This document shows, piece by piece, positions 26,097-34,408 of a DNA stretch of 64,000 nt (the first letter of the stretch is position 1; each line of letters starts with the position of its first letter). The stretch spans positions 1 through 64,000 of the forward strand of contig MIAR01000039.1 in the NCBI GenBank assembly GCA_001829185.1, read 5' to 3'. The notes below the pieces were generated by a model. It saw only the letters and a list, made by a program, of their open reading frames with translations. It was not told where the DNA came from and did not search any database. Origin of the DNA: Spirochaetes bacterium GWB1_60_80. GTDB lineage: Bacteria > Spirochaetota > Spirochaetia > Treponematales > UBA12059. A program made the position numbers and the translations under genes.

Positions 26097-27233
26097 CTAA
26101 CGGCGGCCCTCCTTGGCCAGTTGGCAAATCCGCTCGGGCATACGCGACAAGGGAACCTGTTCCATGAGATACCCCAGCTCGAAGGCGACCTTCGGCATGC
26201 CGTACACGATACACGACGCCTCGTCCTGGCCGAGCGTTATGCCACCCTCCCGAAAAATCGAACCAATCTCGCGCGCGCCATCCTTACCCATTCCCGTCAT
26301 GATTACCGCCAACGACCGGTTGCCATAGTGTTGCGCCACGCTTCGAAACAGCACATCGGCGCTCGGCCGGTGGCCGTTCTCCGGCTCGGCCTGGTTGGTA
26401 TGAACCACCGCCGCCAGGGAGCGCTTCTCCACCGTAATGTGATAGTCACCCGGTGCTACTAAAACGCGCCCCGGGCGCAAGACGTCGCCTTCGGCAGCCT
26501 CCTTGACGTCCAAGGGGCAGATCCGGTTCAGGCTGGCGGCGAATTCCTCGGTAAAGCCGGCCGGCATATGCTGCACAATGACGATCGGCTGCTGCAAGTC
26601 GGGGTCAACCTTGGCCAGCATGTCGCGCAAGGCGTTCGGCCCGCCGGTGGAAATGCCGATGGCGATAATCTCGGTCGGCGCCGGCGAACGCAGGGGCGTG
26701 ATCTTTGGCGCTTCGACCACAGTACGGCGCGGTTCGAAGACCGGCAGCTCAAAGAGGCGCTCCGGCGTCTCAAAATGGTAGCGCGGCGGCTCGCGCCCCC
26801 GCTGGCGCTGATACTGACTGCCGTAGGCCAGGACCATGCGCCCGAGCTCCCCAGCCACGGTATGGATATCCGACGAGATCGAGCCCGAAGGCTTGGTGAT
26901 GAAGTCAGCCGCTCCCAGTGACAGGGCTTCCATGGTGATACGGGCGCCCTTCTGGGCAACGCTGGATAGGATGATGACCGGAATCTCGATGCCGAGCCGC
27001 TGGCGCTCCTTGAGGAACTCGATGCCGTTCATCTCTGGCATCTCGATATCCAGTACGATCACATCAGGATTGCAGCGCGGTATCTTCTGGAGCGCAAACA
27101 CGCCGTTCATGGCCTTATCGGCCACCTTTAAACCTGGCGTAGTTTCAATGATCCTGGAAACCAGATTGCGCATCAGGGCAGAATCATCGACCACCAGCAC
27201 GGAAACAAACTCGGCCACCTTGTCGCTGGGCAT
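26097..27233 (-). CDS. cheB: Chemotaxis response regulator protein-glutamate methylesterase CheB
   Basis: A 378-aa adaptation enzyme that demethylates chemoreceptors when phosphorylated by CheA. The receiver domain (about residues 8-125) has SVLVVDDSALM and the phospho-acceptor region VIVLDIEMPEMNG. After a linker the methylesterase domain shows the catalytic triad motifs: Ser in IGISTGGPNAL, His in VQHMPAGFTEEFA, Asp in VIMTGMGKDGA. The ATG at 27233 with GTGGAG upstream is preferred over 27269, which would overlap cheR by 31 bp. It follows cheR by 5 bp. No cheA, cheW or cheY is in the window. Confidence 0.95.
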   Translation of the reverse strand: MPSDKVAEFVSVLVVDDSALMRNLVSRIIETTPGLKVADKAMNGVFALQKIPRCNPDVIVLDIEMPEMNGIEFLKERQRLGIEIPVIILSSVAQKGARITMEALSLGAADFITKPSGSISSDIHTVAGELGRMVLAYGSQYQRQRGREPPRYHFETPERLFELPVFEPRRTVVEAPKITPLRSPAPTEIIAIGISTGGPNALRDMLAKVDPDLQQPIVIVQHMPAGFTEEFAASLNRICPLDVKEAAEGDVLRPGRVLVAPGDYHITVEKRSLAAVVHTNQAEPENGHRPSADVLFRSVAQHYGNRSLAVIMTGMGKDGAREIGSIFREGGITLGQDEASCIVYGMPKVAFELGYLMEQVPLSRMPERICQLAKEGRR

Positions 27234-27238
27234 GGTCG

Positions 27239-28048
27239 TCAACTCCACTTCTTGTAAAAGCAAGCCCAATCCGTCTTCACGAACTCAAATCGAGTGTTCA
27301 TACCAAAAAGCGATTCCGAATGACCGATAAAGAGGAAGGATTTCTGGGCCATGGCGTCCCAAAACCGCTCCACGGCGGCCTTTTGGGCCACTTCGTCGAA
27401 ATAAATCAGAACATTACGACAAAACACGACATCGAGGTTGCGCGCGCCGGAATCGTTTTTTAAATTATGGTAATCGAAGCGGATAGTCTTCTTGATCTCG
27501 TCTTTAATCTGGTAGCCATTAGGCCGGCGCTCGAAATACTTGGCCAGGTAGTTCTCGGGGATACCAACGATCCGGCCGTCGGCGTAGAAGCCTTCCTTGC
27601 CGACCATGAGCGACTTGAGACTGATGTCCGAGGCGATAATCTCGAAAGTCCAGCCGATCGGCAACAATTCCTTAAGCAGCATGGCAATAGTGTATGGCTC
27701 TTCGCCCGTGGAGCAGCCGGCGCTCCAGAAACGTAGTTTACGATCAACGGTGTGTACTTTCAGCAGCTCGGAAATGACAAAGTGCTGCACGGCGTCAAAA
27801 TGGGCTTGGTTGCGAAAAAACCGCGTCAGATTAGTGGTAACCGAATCAAGTAGCAGCTTAAGCTCCTCGCGGTCACTGGTAATAAGATTAAAGTATTCGC
27901 GCAGCGAGGTCAGTTTTTTGTCGCGCAGGCGCTCGCGTAAACGACTCTCCAGAATGGAACGGTTGGTGGCAGAAAAATGTATACCGCTTTCATCATATAT
28001 AAGCTTGCGGTACATTTCAAAATCACTGTCTGCCAGTAAATCGGCCAT
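27239..28048 (-). CDS. cheR: Chemotaxis protein methyltransferase CheR
   Basis: A 269-aa SAM-dependent methyltransferase that methylates glutamates of chemoreceptors. The N-terminal helical domain (about residues 1-75) is followed by the SAM-binding motif FWSAGCSTGEEPYTIAMLL. FCRNVLIYFD and LFIGHSESLFG are typical CheR signatures. The ATG at 28048 has GAGAGG before it; an in-frame extension to 28132 has no homology. It pairs with cheB as a two-gene adaptation operon, in keeping with a motile organism. Confidence 0.95.
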   Translation of the reverse strand: MADLLADSDFEMYRKLIYDESGIHFSATNRSILESRLRERLRDKKLTSLREYFNLITSDREELKLLLDSVTTNLTRFFRNQAHFDAVQHFVISELLKVHTVDRKLRFWSAGCSTGEEPYTIAMLLKELLPIGWTFEIIASDISLKSLMVGKEGFYADGRIVGIPENYLAKYFERRPNGYQIKDEIKKTIRFDYHNLKNDSGARNLDVVFCRNVLIYFDEVAQKAAVERFWDAMAQKSFLFIGHSESLFGMNTRFEFVKTDWACFYKKWS

Positions 28049-28219
28049 TGGACGCCTCTCCGGACCAGACAGACCAGCCGGCCCCACTCGCAAGGATATC
28101 TCAAGTCTAGGATTCTGTTCTCCGGCTGTCAAGAGCGGCTACCTCCAAAAGGTTGACCTGGTCGAGCACCACCAAGGCAAGCAGCAGGCCAAAACAATAC
28201 CGAATTCTACCAAATTTGC

Positions 28220-28248
28220 CTGAAAACCTCCAATACCTGCGTTACATT
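28220..28248 (+). promoter_or_regulatory. Promoter of the DUF151 gene
   Basis: CTGAAA (28220-28225), 17 bp, TACATT (28243-28248). The -10 ends 7 nt before the first ATG (28256). Confidence 0.35.
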
Positions 28249-28255
28249 AGTTTTC

Positions 28256-28756
28256 ATGAAGGAAACAATGGTAATGGTTCGATTGCACGCCGTTGCGATG
28301 CCATCACTGGAACTTGGCCCGATGGCCTTGCTCCAGGATCCTCGCTCCGAACGCCGTGTCTTGGTCAATATTGGCGCGTTTGAAGCCAGCTCCATCATCA
28401 TGCACCTGGAGGGCATCAAGCCCGGCCGGCCGCTTACCCACCACCTTCTGGCCAGCATCATGCGTGAACAAAATCTGGTAATTACCTCCGTCGAAATCCA
28501 TGCCGACCCGCCGCAGACCGGCGACGGCTTCAGCGCCAGCCTCAACTACCGTAAAGGCCTTTTCAAGCGCTCGCGCAATATCCGCCCCTCGGACGCCTTG
28601 GCCTTGGCCGTCGAAACCGACGCTCCAATCTACGTGAACGCCAGGATGCTGGAGGCCACGGCAGTTCTGTTTGACGATCTGCTGGACACACCGGATTCCA
28701 TTCCCACCTGGTACTGCGACACCCAGCATCAACCACTCCACAAAGAACTGCTTTAA
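28256..28756 (+). CDS. Bifunctional nuclease family protein (DUF151)
   Basis: A 166-aa protein of the BFN/DUF151 family, some members of which show DNase and RNase activity. Signatures: SSIIMHLEGIKPGRPLTHHLL (in two parts), then RSRNIRPSDALALAVETDAPIYV, the most conserved block. Two starts are possible. The ATG at 28256 lies 7 nt after a -10 box (leaderless). The ATG at 28268 has AAGGAA 4 nt upstream. Both are in frame and the choice affects only four residues. Confidence 0.85.
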   Translation: MKETMVMVRLHAVAMPSLELGPMALLQDPRSERRVLVNIGAFEASSIIMHLEGIKPGRPLTHHLLASIMREQNLVITSVEIHADPPQTGDGFSASLNYRKGLFKRSRNIRPSDALALAVETDAPIYVNARMLEATAVLFDDLLDTPDSIPTWYCDTQHQPLHKELL

Positions 28757-28787
28757 CAGTGGCTTGAAAATTACGGCCAGCGGCAGC

Positions 28788-28816
28788 TTGCCAATGCCGC
28801 CAAGCTGCCGTACAAT
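28788..28816 (+). promoter_or_regulatory. Promoter of the 28826 gene
   Basis: TTGCCA (28788-28793), 17 bp, TACAAT (28811-28816). The -10 ends 9 nt before the ATG, which predicts a leader of 0-3 nt. Confidence 0.5.
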
Positions 28817-28825
28817 GACAGTAAC

Positions 28826-30448
28826 ATGAATTTCATAACCCGGTTCATAGAATTCTTGAAACACCTTTTTCAGCTGGACGATCCGCTCCAGGCAGAACTC
28901 AAAAAACTGGCCAAGGGCATTGCCCATATTAAGCCGCCGTATTACCGGCAGAAACACAACCTTGTCCTGCCCGGTTTTGCCCAGGACTTGTTCCTGTTCT
29001 GCTCGGCCCTCAAACCGCTGATGGACATGGCCGACCGCACCTTGGCCCATCCGGATCTGCGGGTCACCAAGCACTATTTCGACCACCTGATCGATTGCCG
29101 GCTGCCTACGGAAATTTTGGAACAGAAAAGCCTCTTCACCTATGAAGGTATGAAGGCCCGAATGGGCAATATAGTCCGGAGCGACGAGGTATTCGAGGGG
29201 ATCAACCATGATTTCCAGACGTTCTTGCGCCACCTGGATAGCATGATGGGCGGGGACGTCAACACTGAACTGCAGGAGATGCAGCGCTTCGTAGAAATCT
29301 GCCGCCACGACTGGGAACGCACCCTCGGCTTCTTCGACCCCGGCATCAGCCTTGACAATAAAAACTACGGCCTCGACCCCCAACCCTGCGAAGGCGACCA
29401 GTTCTCGCCGGAAATGATCGATATCTATTTCCTGACCATGGATTTCAACTTCTCGGAAACCCTCTACCGGAATTTCATGTTGGTTTATGCAAAGCACGCC
29501 CCCGATACCGTAGCCAGCCAAGAGCAACGCATAACGGCAATTTTCAGCACCCTTAATAAAATATTGCAATTACGCCTATCAAGTGATATTCTATTAGCCT
29601 TGGCAAGGCTAACGAGGCATGACCCCGTCTACTCCCCGACGGTCAAGCACGATACTAATGACTTTATCAGCGACTATCGGCGGCGCATCATCAGCCAGTT
29701 TGAGAAGGACAGAGAGCGCCTGCAACGCGAGCGCCACGAAAACGCCATTGCCAAGGACATCAAGGAACTGTTCGGCGACCTCGAGATATACTCCGTAGAA
29801 GGTTATGACGACCACAACGACCAATACTTGCGCCGCGAAACCCCGATGGGGTTTACCCATATCAAGGCCGTGAGCATCTTGAAAACCTTTGTTCACGGCC
29901 TCTTCGACGAGCGGGTCAAGGAGACTATCAAGCGAATCCTGGTGGAGGGCTATTTCGACAATAAAGTGTATCAGAACAACCTGGCTAATATCCTCTATCA
30001 ATGCGACCGCACCACCAACCGAATCGCCGGGTTTGAGAGCAACCTGAAGTCCAACAGTAAAAATAGCATCAATTCCATTCGCCGCTACATCGACGAAATC
30101 CGGCATGGCAAGGACATGATGCCTTTCCTGTCCCGCATGGTCGACGAAATAAACCATAACGCCCGTGAGATATGCGAAGACGAGACTGGCCTGTTCCAGA
30201 TGCTCTCCGACGCCGTTGGAGAGCTGCTGGCCGACTACAAGAAGTCGAGCCCGGACATCGTCACCAATATCCGCACCATGGGCGGCGCCAGGAACAAGGA
30301 GTTGCTAGGCGCCCTGATCGCCGGACGTAATCTGCTCGATACCTTTGTCCGGGTGATGCGGAATTTCTCGGTTATCAAAATTTCCCCTATTCCGCTGATG
30401 GCGGCCGGACCCCCTCCAGGCGTGCCGCCACTGAAGCCGGTTGACTGA
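28826..30448 (+). CDS. Large conserved hypothetical helical protein (possibly DUF5312)
   Basis: A 540-aa soluble protein with no signal peptide, membrane helix or motif I can name. It is mostly alpha-helical with many charged and aromatic residues. It opens with MNFITRFIEFLKHLFQLDDP and ends with a Pro-rich tail (MAAGPPPGVPPLKPVD). A charged region (DRERLQRERHENAIAKDI, about residues 291-308) could be coiled coil. From memory a spirochaete-restricted family, DUF5312, has a similar size and composition; I am not certain. It is monocistronic with its own promoter. GC content is slightly lower than the neighbours around 29.5-29.7 kb. Confidence 0.65.
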   Translation: MNFITRFIEFLKHLFQLDDPLQAELKKLAKGIAHIKPPYYRQKHNLVLPGFAQDLFLFCSALKPLMDMADRTLAHPDLRVTKHYFDHLIDCRLPTEILEQKSLFTYEGMKARMGNIVRSDEVFEGINHDFQTFLRHLDSMMGGDVNTELQEMQRFVEICRHDWERTLGFFDPGISLDNKNYGLDPQPCEGDQFSPEMIDIYFLTMDFNFSETLYRNFMLVYAKHAPDTVASQEQRITAIFSTLNKILQLRLSSDILLALARLTRHDPVYSPTVKHDTNDFISDYRRRIISQFEKDRERLQRERHENAIAKDIKELFGDLEIYSVEGYDDHNDQYLRRETPMGFTHIKAVSILKTFVHGLFDERVKETIKRILVEGYFDNKVYQNNLANILYQCDRTTNRIAGFESNLKSNSKNSINSIRRYIDEIRHGKDMMPFLSRMVDEINHNAREICEDETGLFQMLSDAVGELLADYKKSSPDIVTNIRTMGGARNKELLGALIAGRNLLDTFVRVMRNFSVIKISPIPLMAAGPPPGVPPLKPVD

Positions 30449-30474
30449 CGCCTGAGCAAAGGCTCCATGCACCC

Positions 30475-30503
30475 TTGACGCTTAAATCGCAATGTGTTAA
30501 AAA
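30475..30503 (+). promoter_or_regulatory. purF promoter, leaderless type
   Basis: TTGACG (30475-30480), 17 bp, TAAAAA (30498-30503), ending 5 nt before the ATG at 30509. No Shine-Dalgarno is present. Confidence 0.4.
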
Positions 30504-30508
30504 CTAGC

Positions 30509-31933
30509 ATGAATACCGAAGGCAACGAATCCGGTCCTGCGCTCAAGCATCATTGCGGCCTGGCTGCGGTCCGGGCCGCTACTCCTGTCGACGTCCAGCA
30601 GAAGCTGTTTTACATGCTCTTTGCCCAGCAACACCGCGGGCAGGAAGCCTGCGGCATCGCCTGGCGCCACGGCAACGGTCTTCGTTTCGACAAGCGGCTA
30701 GGCATGGTTTCCGGCGCGGCGGAAAGCTGGCTCGCCGGCAAGGCTGAATCCACCGCCGGGATAGGCCACGTCCGCTACGCCACCCATGGCGGCGGGGGAA
30801 TTGCCAACGCCCAGCCTGTGGTAGTCGACTGCAACAAGGGCAGCATCGCCCTGGCCCACAATGGCAACATTTCCAACAGCGACCGGCTACGAACCGCCCT
30901 TTTCGAGGGCGGTTCCATTTTTCAGACCACCAGCGACTCGGAAATCCTCCTGCACCGCATCAGCCGCAGCACGGCGGCCGGCAAGGAAGCCATTATCCGC
31001 GACGCCCTATCCGAGGTGGAAGGTGCCTACAGTCTGTGCGTCCTGTGGGACAACGACCTGATCGTCATACGCGACCCGATGGGCTTCCGACCACTTTACA
31101 TCGCCCAGCACGAAGGGGCCTGGTACGCCGCCAGCGAAACCTGCGGGTTACGCGCCCTCGGCCCGCTGGACTGCCGCGAGGTGCAGCCTGGGGAATGCAT
31201 CGTCATCGACGACGCTGGCCTACGCAGCTTCTTCCTGCCGGCAGCCAGCCGCCGGGCCCGTTGCATCTTCGAGCTGTTTTACTTTGCCCGGCCCGACTCA
31301 ACCATCTTTGGACAATCCGTCTACCTGGCGCGCCAGTCGCTCGGCGCCGCCCTGGCCGAGCAGGACAACGCCGCCGGTTTCAAGCCGGACCTGGTGATGC
31401 CGGTGCCGGACTCGGGCACCCTGGCCGCCTTGGGCTACGCCGCCGTCGCCGGCGTGCCGTTCGCGCTCGGCCTGACGCGCAACCACTATGCCGGCCGCTC
31501 CTTCATCATGCCCACCAAAACCGAGCGCGAACTGGCGGTACGCATGAAGCTGCACGCCGTGCCCGAAGTGGTAGCCGGCAAGGACATCGCCATCATCGAC
31601 GACTCGCTGGTACGGGGAACAACCTCAGGCATCATCGTCCGACTCCTCAAGGAAGCCGGCGCCCGGTCGGTCCATGTCCGGCTGTCCAGCCCCGAGCTGC
31701 GCTGGCCGTGTTACTACGGCATCGACATCCCGACCCGCGAAGAGTTGATCTCCAACCGCATGAACCCAGAACAAGTCGCCGCCTTCATCGCCGCCAACAG
31801 CGTGTGCTTCCTGCCGTTGGAAACCATGCGGCGCTGCTTGAAGGCGCCAGAGAACGAATTCTGCTGCGCCTGCTTCGACGGCCACTACCCGACACCACTT
31901 GGAGTCTGTCGGGCTTTGGAACGCGAAGAATGA
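30509..31933 (+). CDS. purF: Amidophosphoribosyltransferase PurF
   Basis: A 474-aa enzyme for the first committed step of purine synthesis, making phosphoribosylamine from PRPP and glutamine. A short propeptide precedes the catalytic N-terminal cysteine (KHHCGLAAV), then QQHRGQEACGIAW. The glutaminase domain has GIGHVRYATHGGGG and LAHNGNISN. The transferase domain has VMPVPDSGTLAALGYA and the PRPP loop IAIIDDSLVRGTTS. Late cysteines (FCCACFDG) may bind an Fe-S cluster as in the Bacillus enzyme. The ATG at 30509 is chosen; a GTG at 30494 is in frame. purM and purN follow after a 231-bp gap. Confidence 0.95.
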   Translation: MNTEGNESGPALKHHCGLAAVRAATPVDVQQKLFYMLFAQQHRGQEACGIAWRHGNGLRFDKRLGMVSGAAESWLAGKAESTAGIGHVRYATHGGGGIANAQPVVVDCNKGSIALAHNGNISNSDRLRTALFEGGSIFQTTSDSEILLHRISRSTAAGKEAIIRDALSEVEGAYSLCVLWDNDLIVIRDPMGFRPLYIAQHEGAWYAASETCGLRALGPLDCREVQPGECIVIDDAGLRSFFLPAASRRARCIFELFYFARPDSTIFGQSVYLARQSLGAALAEQDNAAGFKPDLVMPVPDSGTLAALGYAAVAGVPFALGLTRNHYAGRSFIMPTKTERELAVRMKLHAVPEVVAGKDIAIIDDSLVRGTTSGIIVRLLKEAGARSVHVRLSSPELRWPCYYGIDIPTREELISNRMNPEQVAAFIAANSVCFLPLETMRRCLKAPENEFCCACFDGHYPTPLGVCRALEREE

Positions 31934-32164
31934 TTATCAGGAAAAATTGGGAAACAAATCTGAAGAATCCAGAAACGCGGAAGATTTTTCACGCTTTTTG
32001 GCCGAGCTCAGCGCCCCACGGCGTAAAATCGGTTCGTCAATCGGGCCATACAGGAAGTATGACCCTCAATCCTCATCAATTTTCCACTCGTGGCTCGCTT
32101 TCGCTGGGCCAAAATCCAAAACCCGACAGACTCCTAGCGTAATGATTTTTTCACGGAGGATACA
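31934..32164 (+). other. 231-bp gap between purF and purM, AT-richer
   Basis: No gene with a credible start or ribosome binding site is visible. The sequence is less GC-rich than both neighbours. A short frame continues through it without homology. purM has its own strong site (CACGGAGGATACA) at the end of the gap. A TAAAAT at about 32025 could be a -10 box. Possible leader RNA or remnant of a small gene. Confidence 0.3.
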
Positions 32165-33127
32165 ATGGCTATAGATTACCGCACCGCTGGCGTAGACATG
32201 GAAAAAGGCGATGCCTTTGCCGACTTCATTAAAAACCTGCCGTCAGGGGCTGTCGACAAGGGCATCGGCGGCTTTGCCGGCGGCATTCCGCTGGGAAGCC
32301 TGACCGGCATGCGTGAACCGATGCTGATGTCTACCACCGACGGCGTCGGCACCAAATTGCTGGTAGCCAAAAAACTGGGCAAATGGGATACCATCGGCAT
32401 TGACCTAGTGGCCATGAACGTCAATGACCTGATAGTCTGTGGTTGCAAGCCTCTTAACTTTCTGGATTACATAGCCTGCGGACGCATCGACGAAGCCAAG
32501 CTGCACGAAGTCATCAAGGGCATCGTGGCTGGCTGCGAACAGGCCGATTGCTTGCTAACCGGCGGCGAGACGGCCGAAATGCCGGATGTCTATGCCGACG
32601 ACGACATCGATCTGGCCGGCTTCTGCACCGGCATCGTAGACAAGGCGGCCATGCTGCCGCGCCTGTCCGAGATTTCAGAGGGTAACGTCATTTTAGGGCT
32701 GCCTTCCAGCGGCGTGCATTCAAACGGCTACTCGTTAGCCCGCAAGTGCGTCGACGACAGCGACCTGGACACCTGGCGCGAGCTGCTGACGCCCACCCGC
32801 ATCTACGTGCGCGAGCTGGGAAAGCTACTGGAAACCGGCAAAATCCTGGCGGCAGCCCACATCACTGGCTCTGGGCTGGACGGGAATTTCGAGCGCGTCA
32901 TCCCTAAGCAGCTGCGCGGCGAATACAACTGGGCCTGGCCGCGCCCAGCTATCTTTGAGAAGATCGCCCGCGGCGGTAAGGTAAGCGAAGAAGAAATGCG
33001 CCGGGTCTTCAACCTGGGCGTCGGCATTGCCTTCGTGGTCAAGGCGGCTGATGCGGCAGCGGTTCGCCAGTTCGCGGCCGACAACAACATCGACTGCTTC
33101 GACGTCGGCCGCCTCGTCAAGGCCTGA
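32165..33127 (+). CDS. purM: Phosphoribosylformylglycinamidine cyclo-ligase PurM
   Basis: A 320-aa ATP-dependent enzyme closing the imidazole ring to give AIR. It shows STTDGVGTKLLVAKKLGKWD, GIDLVAMNVNDLIVCGCKPL, LLTGGETAEMPDVY and HITGSGLDGNFERVIP in the normal order. The start has GGAGGATACA directly upstream. It is followed 10 bp later by purN, so purM-purN-yigZ is one operon, probably continuing from purF. Length is slightly below the usual 345 aa. Confidence 0.95.
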   Translation: MAIDYRTAGVDMEKGDAFADFIKNLPSGAVDKGIGGFAGGIPLGSLTGMREPMLMSTTDGVGTKLLVAKKLGKWDTIGIDLVAMNVNDLIVCGCKPLNFLDYIACGRIDEAKLHEVIKGIVAGCEQADCLLTGGETAEMPDVYADDDIDLAGFCTGIVDKAAMLPRLSEISEGNVILGLPSSGVHSNGYSLARKCVDDSDLDTWRELLTPTRIYVRELGKLLETGKILAAAHITGSGLDGNFERVIPKQLRGEYNWAWPRPAIFEKIARGGKVSEEEMRRVFNLGVGIAFVVKAADAAAVRQFAADNNIDCFDVGRLVKA

Positions 33128-33137
33128 GCGCGCCGGC

Positions 33138-33761
33138 ATGGGCACGATCGCGGTTCTGGCCAGCGGCAACGGCAGCAATTTCGAGGCCATCGCCCAGGCT
33201 TGCCGGCCGGGTGGGGAACTTACCGGGCACCGCCTCGGCCTCTTGCTCTGCGACCGGCCGGAAGCTGCCGTAGTGAATCGCGCCGTCCGCTTGGGCGTGC
33301 CGGTTAAGCTGGTGGCCTACAAGGGTCGTCCGCGCGCCGAGGCCGAGGCCAAGCTGCAGTCCGCCATCGACGGCAGCGGCGCCGACCTGGTGGTGCTGGC
33401 CGGCTTCATGCGTATTCTGGGTAGCGGCTTTGTTGAACATTTCCGCGGCCGCCTGGTCAACATCCACCCCTCACTGCTACCACTCTGGCCAGGCAGCGAA
33501 GCCATCGCCCGGGCCTGGCAAGCCGGCGACAGCCAGTTCGGCGTCACGGTTCATTTCGTCGACGAGGGGATGGACACCGGGCTGATCATCGCCCAGCGCA
33601 CCATCCCGCGCCGCGACAGCCTGGCCGCCACCGAGGCCGCCCTGCACGCCGTTGAGCACGAACTGTATCCAGAGGTTATCCGGCAGCTACTGGAAGAGTC
33701 AGGCGTCCTGCACTCCGCCCTCAGCCGACAGGCCGACCGTCCCAACGGCACTAGCCCCTGA
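33138..33761 (+). CDS. purN: Phosphoribosylglycinamide formyltransferase PurN
   Basis: A 207-aa folate-dependent enzyme that formylates GAR, the product of PurD. N-terminal phosphate loop ASGNGSNFEAI, then VVLAGFMRILG and the catalytic NIHPSLLPLWPGSEA. VTVHFVDEGMDTGLIIAQ supplies the conserved His and Asp region. The ATG at 33138 begins where homology begins; it lacks a strong ribosome binding site and is close to purM. The stop shares its last base with the yigZ start (TGATG). Confidence 0.95.
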   Translation: MGTIAVLASGNGSNFEAIAQACRPGGELTGHRLGLLLCDRPEAAVVNRAVRLGVPVKLVAYKGRPRAEAEAKLQSAIDGSGADLVVLAGFMRILGSGFVEHFRGRLVNIHPSLLPLWPGSEAIARAWQAGDSQFGVTVHFVDEGMDTGLIIAQRTIPRRDSLAATEAALHAVEHELYPEVIRQLLEESGVLHSALSRQADRPNGTSP

Positions 33762-34396
33762 TGTCCGCCGCCTGGCTAGTTCCGCTCGAGGCCGTCCGCA
33801 CCAACCTTACCGTCGTCAATTCACGCTTCATCAGCAGCCTGGCACCGGCCGGCAACGTCACCGAGGCCCGGCACTACATCCAAGTCATCCGCAAGGAATT
33901 CCCCGACGCCACACACCATGTGCCGGCCTTTATCATCGGCGGCGGCAACAGCGCCACCGAATCCTGCAGCGACGACGGTGAACCGTCCGGCACCGCCGGC
34001 CGACCCATCCTGACTGTTCTGAAAGGCTCCGGTCTGGGTAATGTCGTCCTGGTAATCAGCCGCTGGTTTGGCGGCACCCAGCTGGGCACCGGCGGCCTGG
34101 TCAAAGCCTATACCGAGGCCGCCCAGCAAGCACTGCGCCTCGTGAAACCAGCCAGGGAAGTGCTGGTGCACCGCCTGGAACTGACACTGCCCTACCCACT
34201 CTACGAACGAGTCAAGCTGGAAACGGCCGCCATCGGCGCCACGATTGTGCATGAAAATTTCGACGAAGCCGTTCACCTGGCTATCGAGCTGGCCGTTGAA
34301 AGCCTGGCCGACTACCAGAGGCGGCTCGACAGCCTCAGCTCTGGACGTCTGCAGCCGACTATCGTCGACAGCGGCATCCGCCGCCGGCCGGCGTAA
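33761..34396 (+). CDS. yigZ: YigZ/IMPACT family protein
   Basis: A 211-aa protein with the UPF0029/IMPACT fold. The conserved block is complete: ATHHVPAFIIGGG, SDDGEPSGTAGRPIL, VVLVISRWFGGTQLGTGGLVKAY. A C-terminal ferredoxin-like domain follows. The biochemical role is unclear; eukaryotic IMPACT modulates translation control, and YigZ may bind RNA or nucleotides. It is coupled to purN by TGATG. The shared operon with purine genes is common housekeeping packing rather than proof of a purine role. Confidence 0.88.
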   Translation: MSAAWLVPLEAVRTNLTVVNSRFISSLAPAGNVTEARHYIQVIRKEFPDATHHVPAFIIGGGNSATESCSDDGEPSGTAGRPILTVLKGSGLGNVVLVISRWFGGTQLGTGGLVKAYTEAAQQALRLVKPAREVLVHRLELTLPYPLYERVKLETAAIGATIVHENFDEAVHLAIELAVESLADYQRRLDSLSSGRLQPTIVDSGIRRRPA

Positions 34397-34408
34397 GCCT
34401 CGCCCTAG

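Noticed and set aside
31899-32174. Small gene between purF and purM
   Set aside because: No ribosome binding site, no homology, and both ends overlap the flanking genes.
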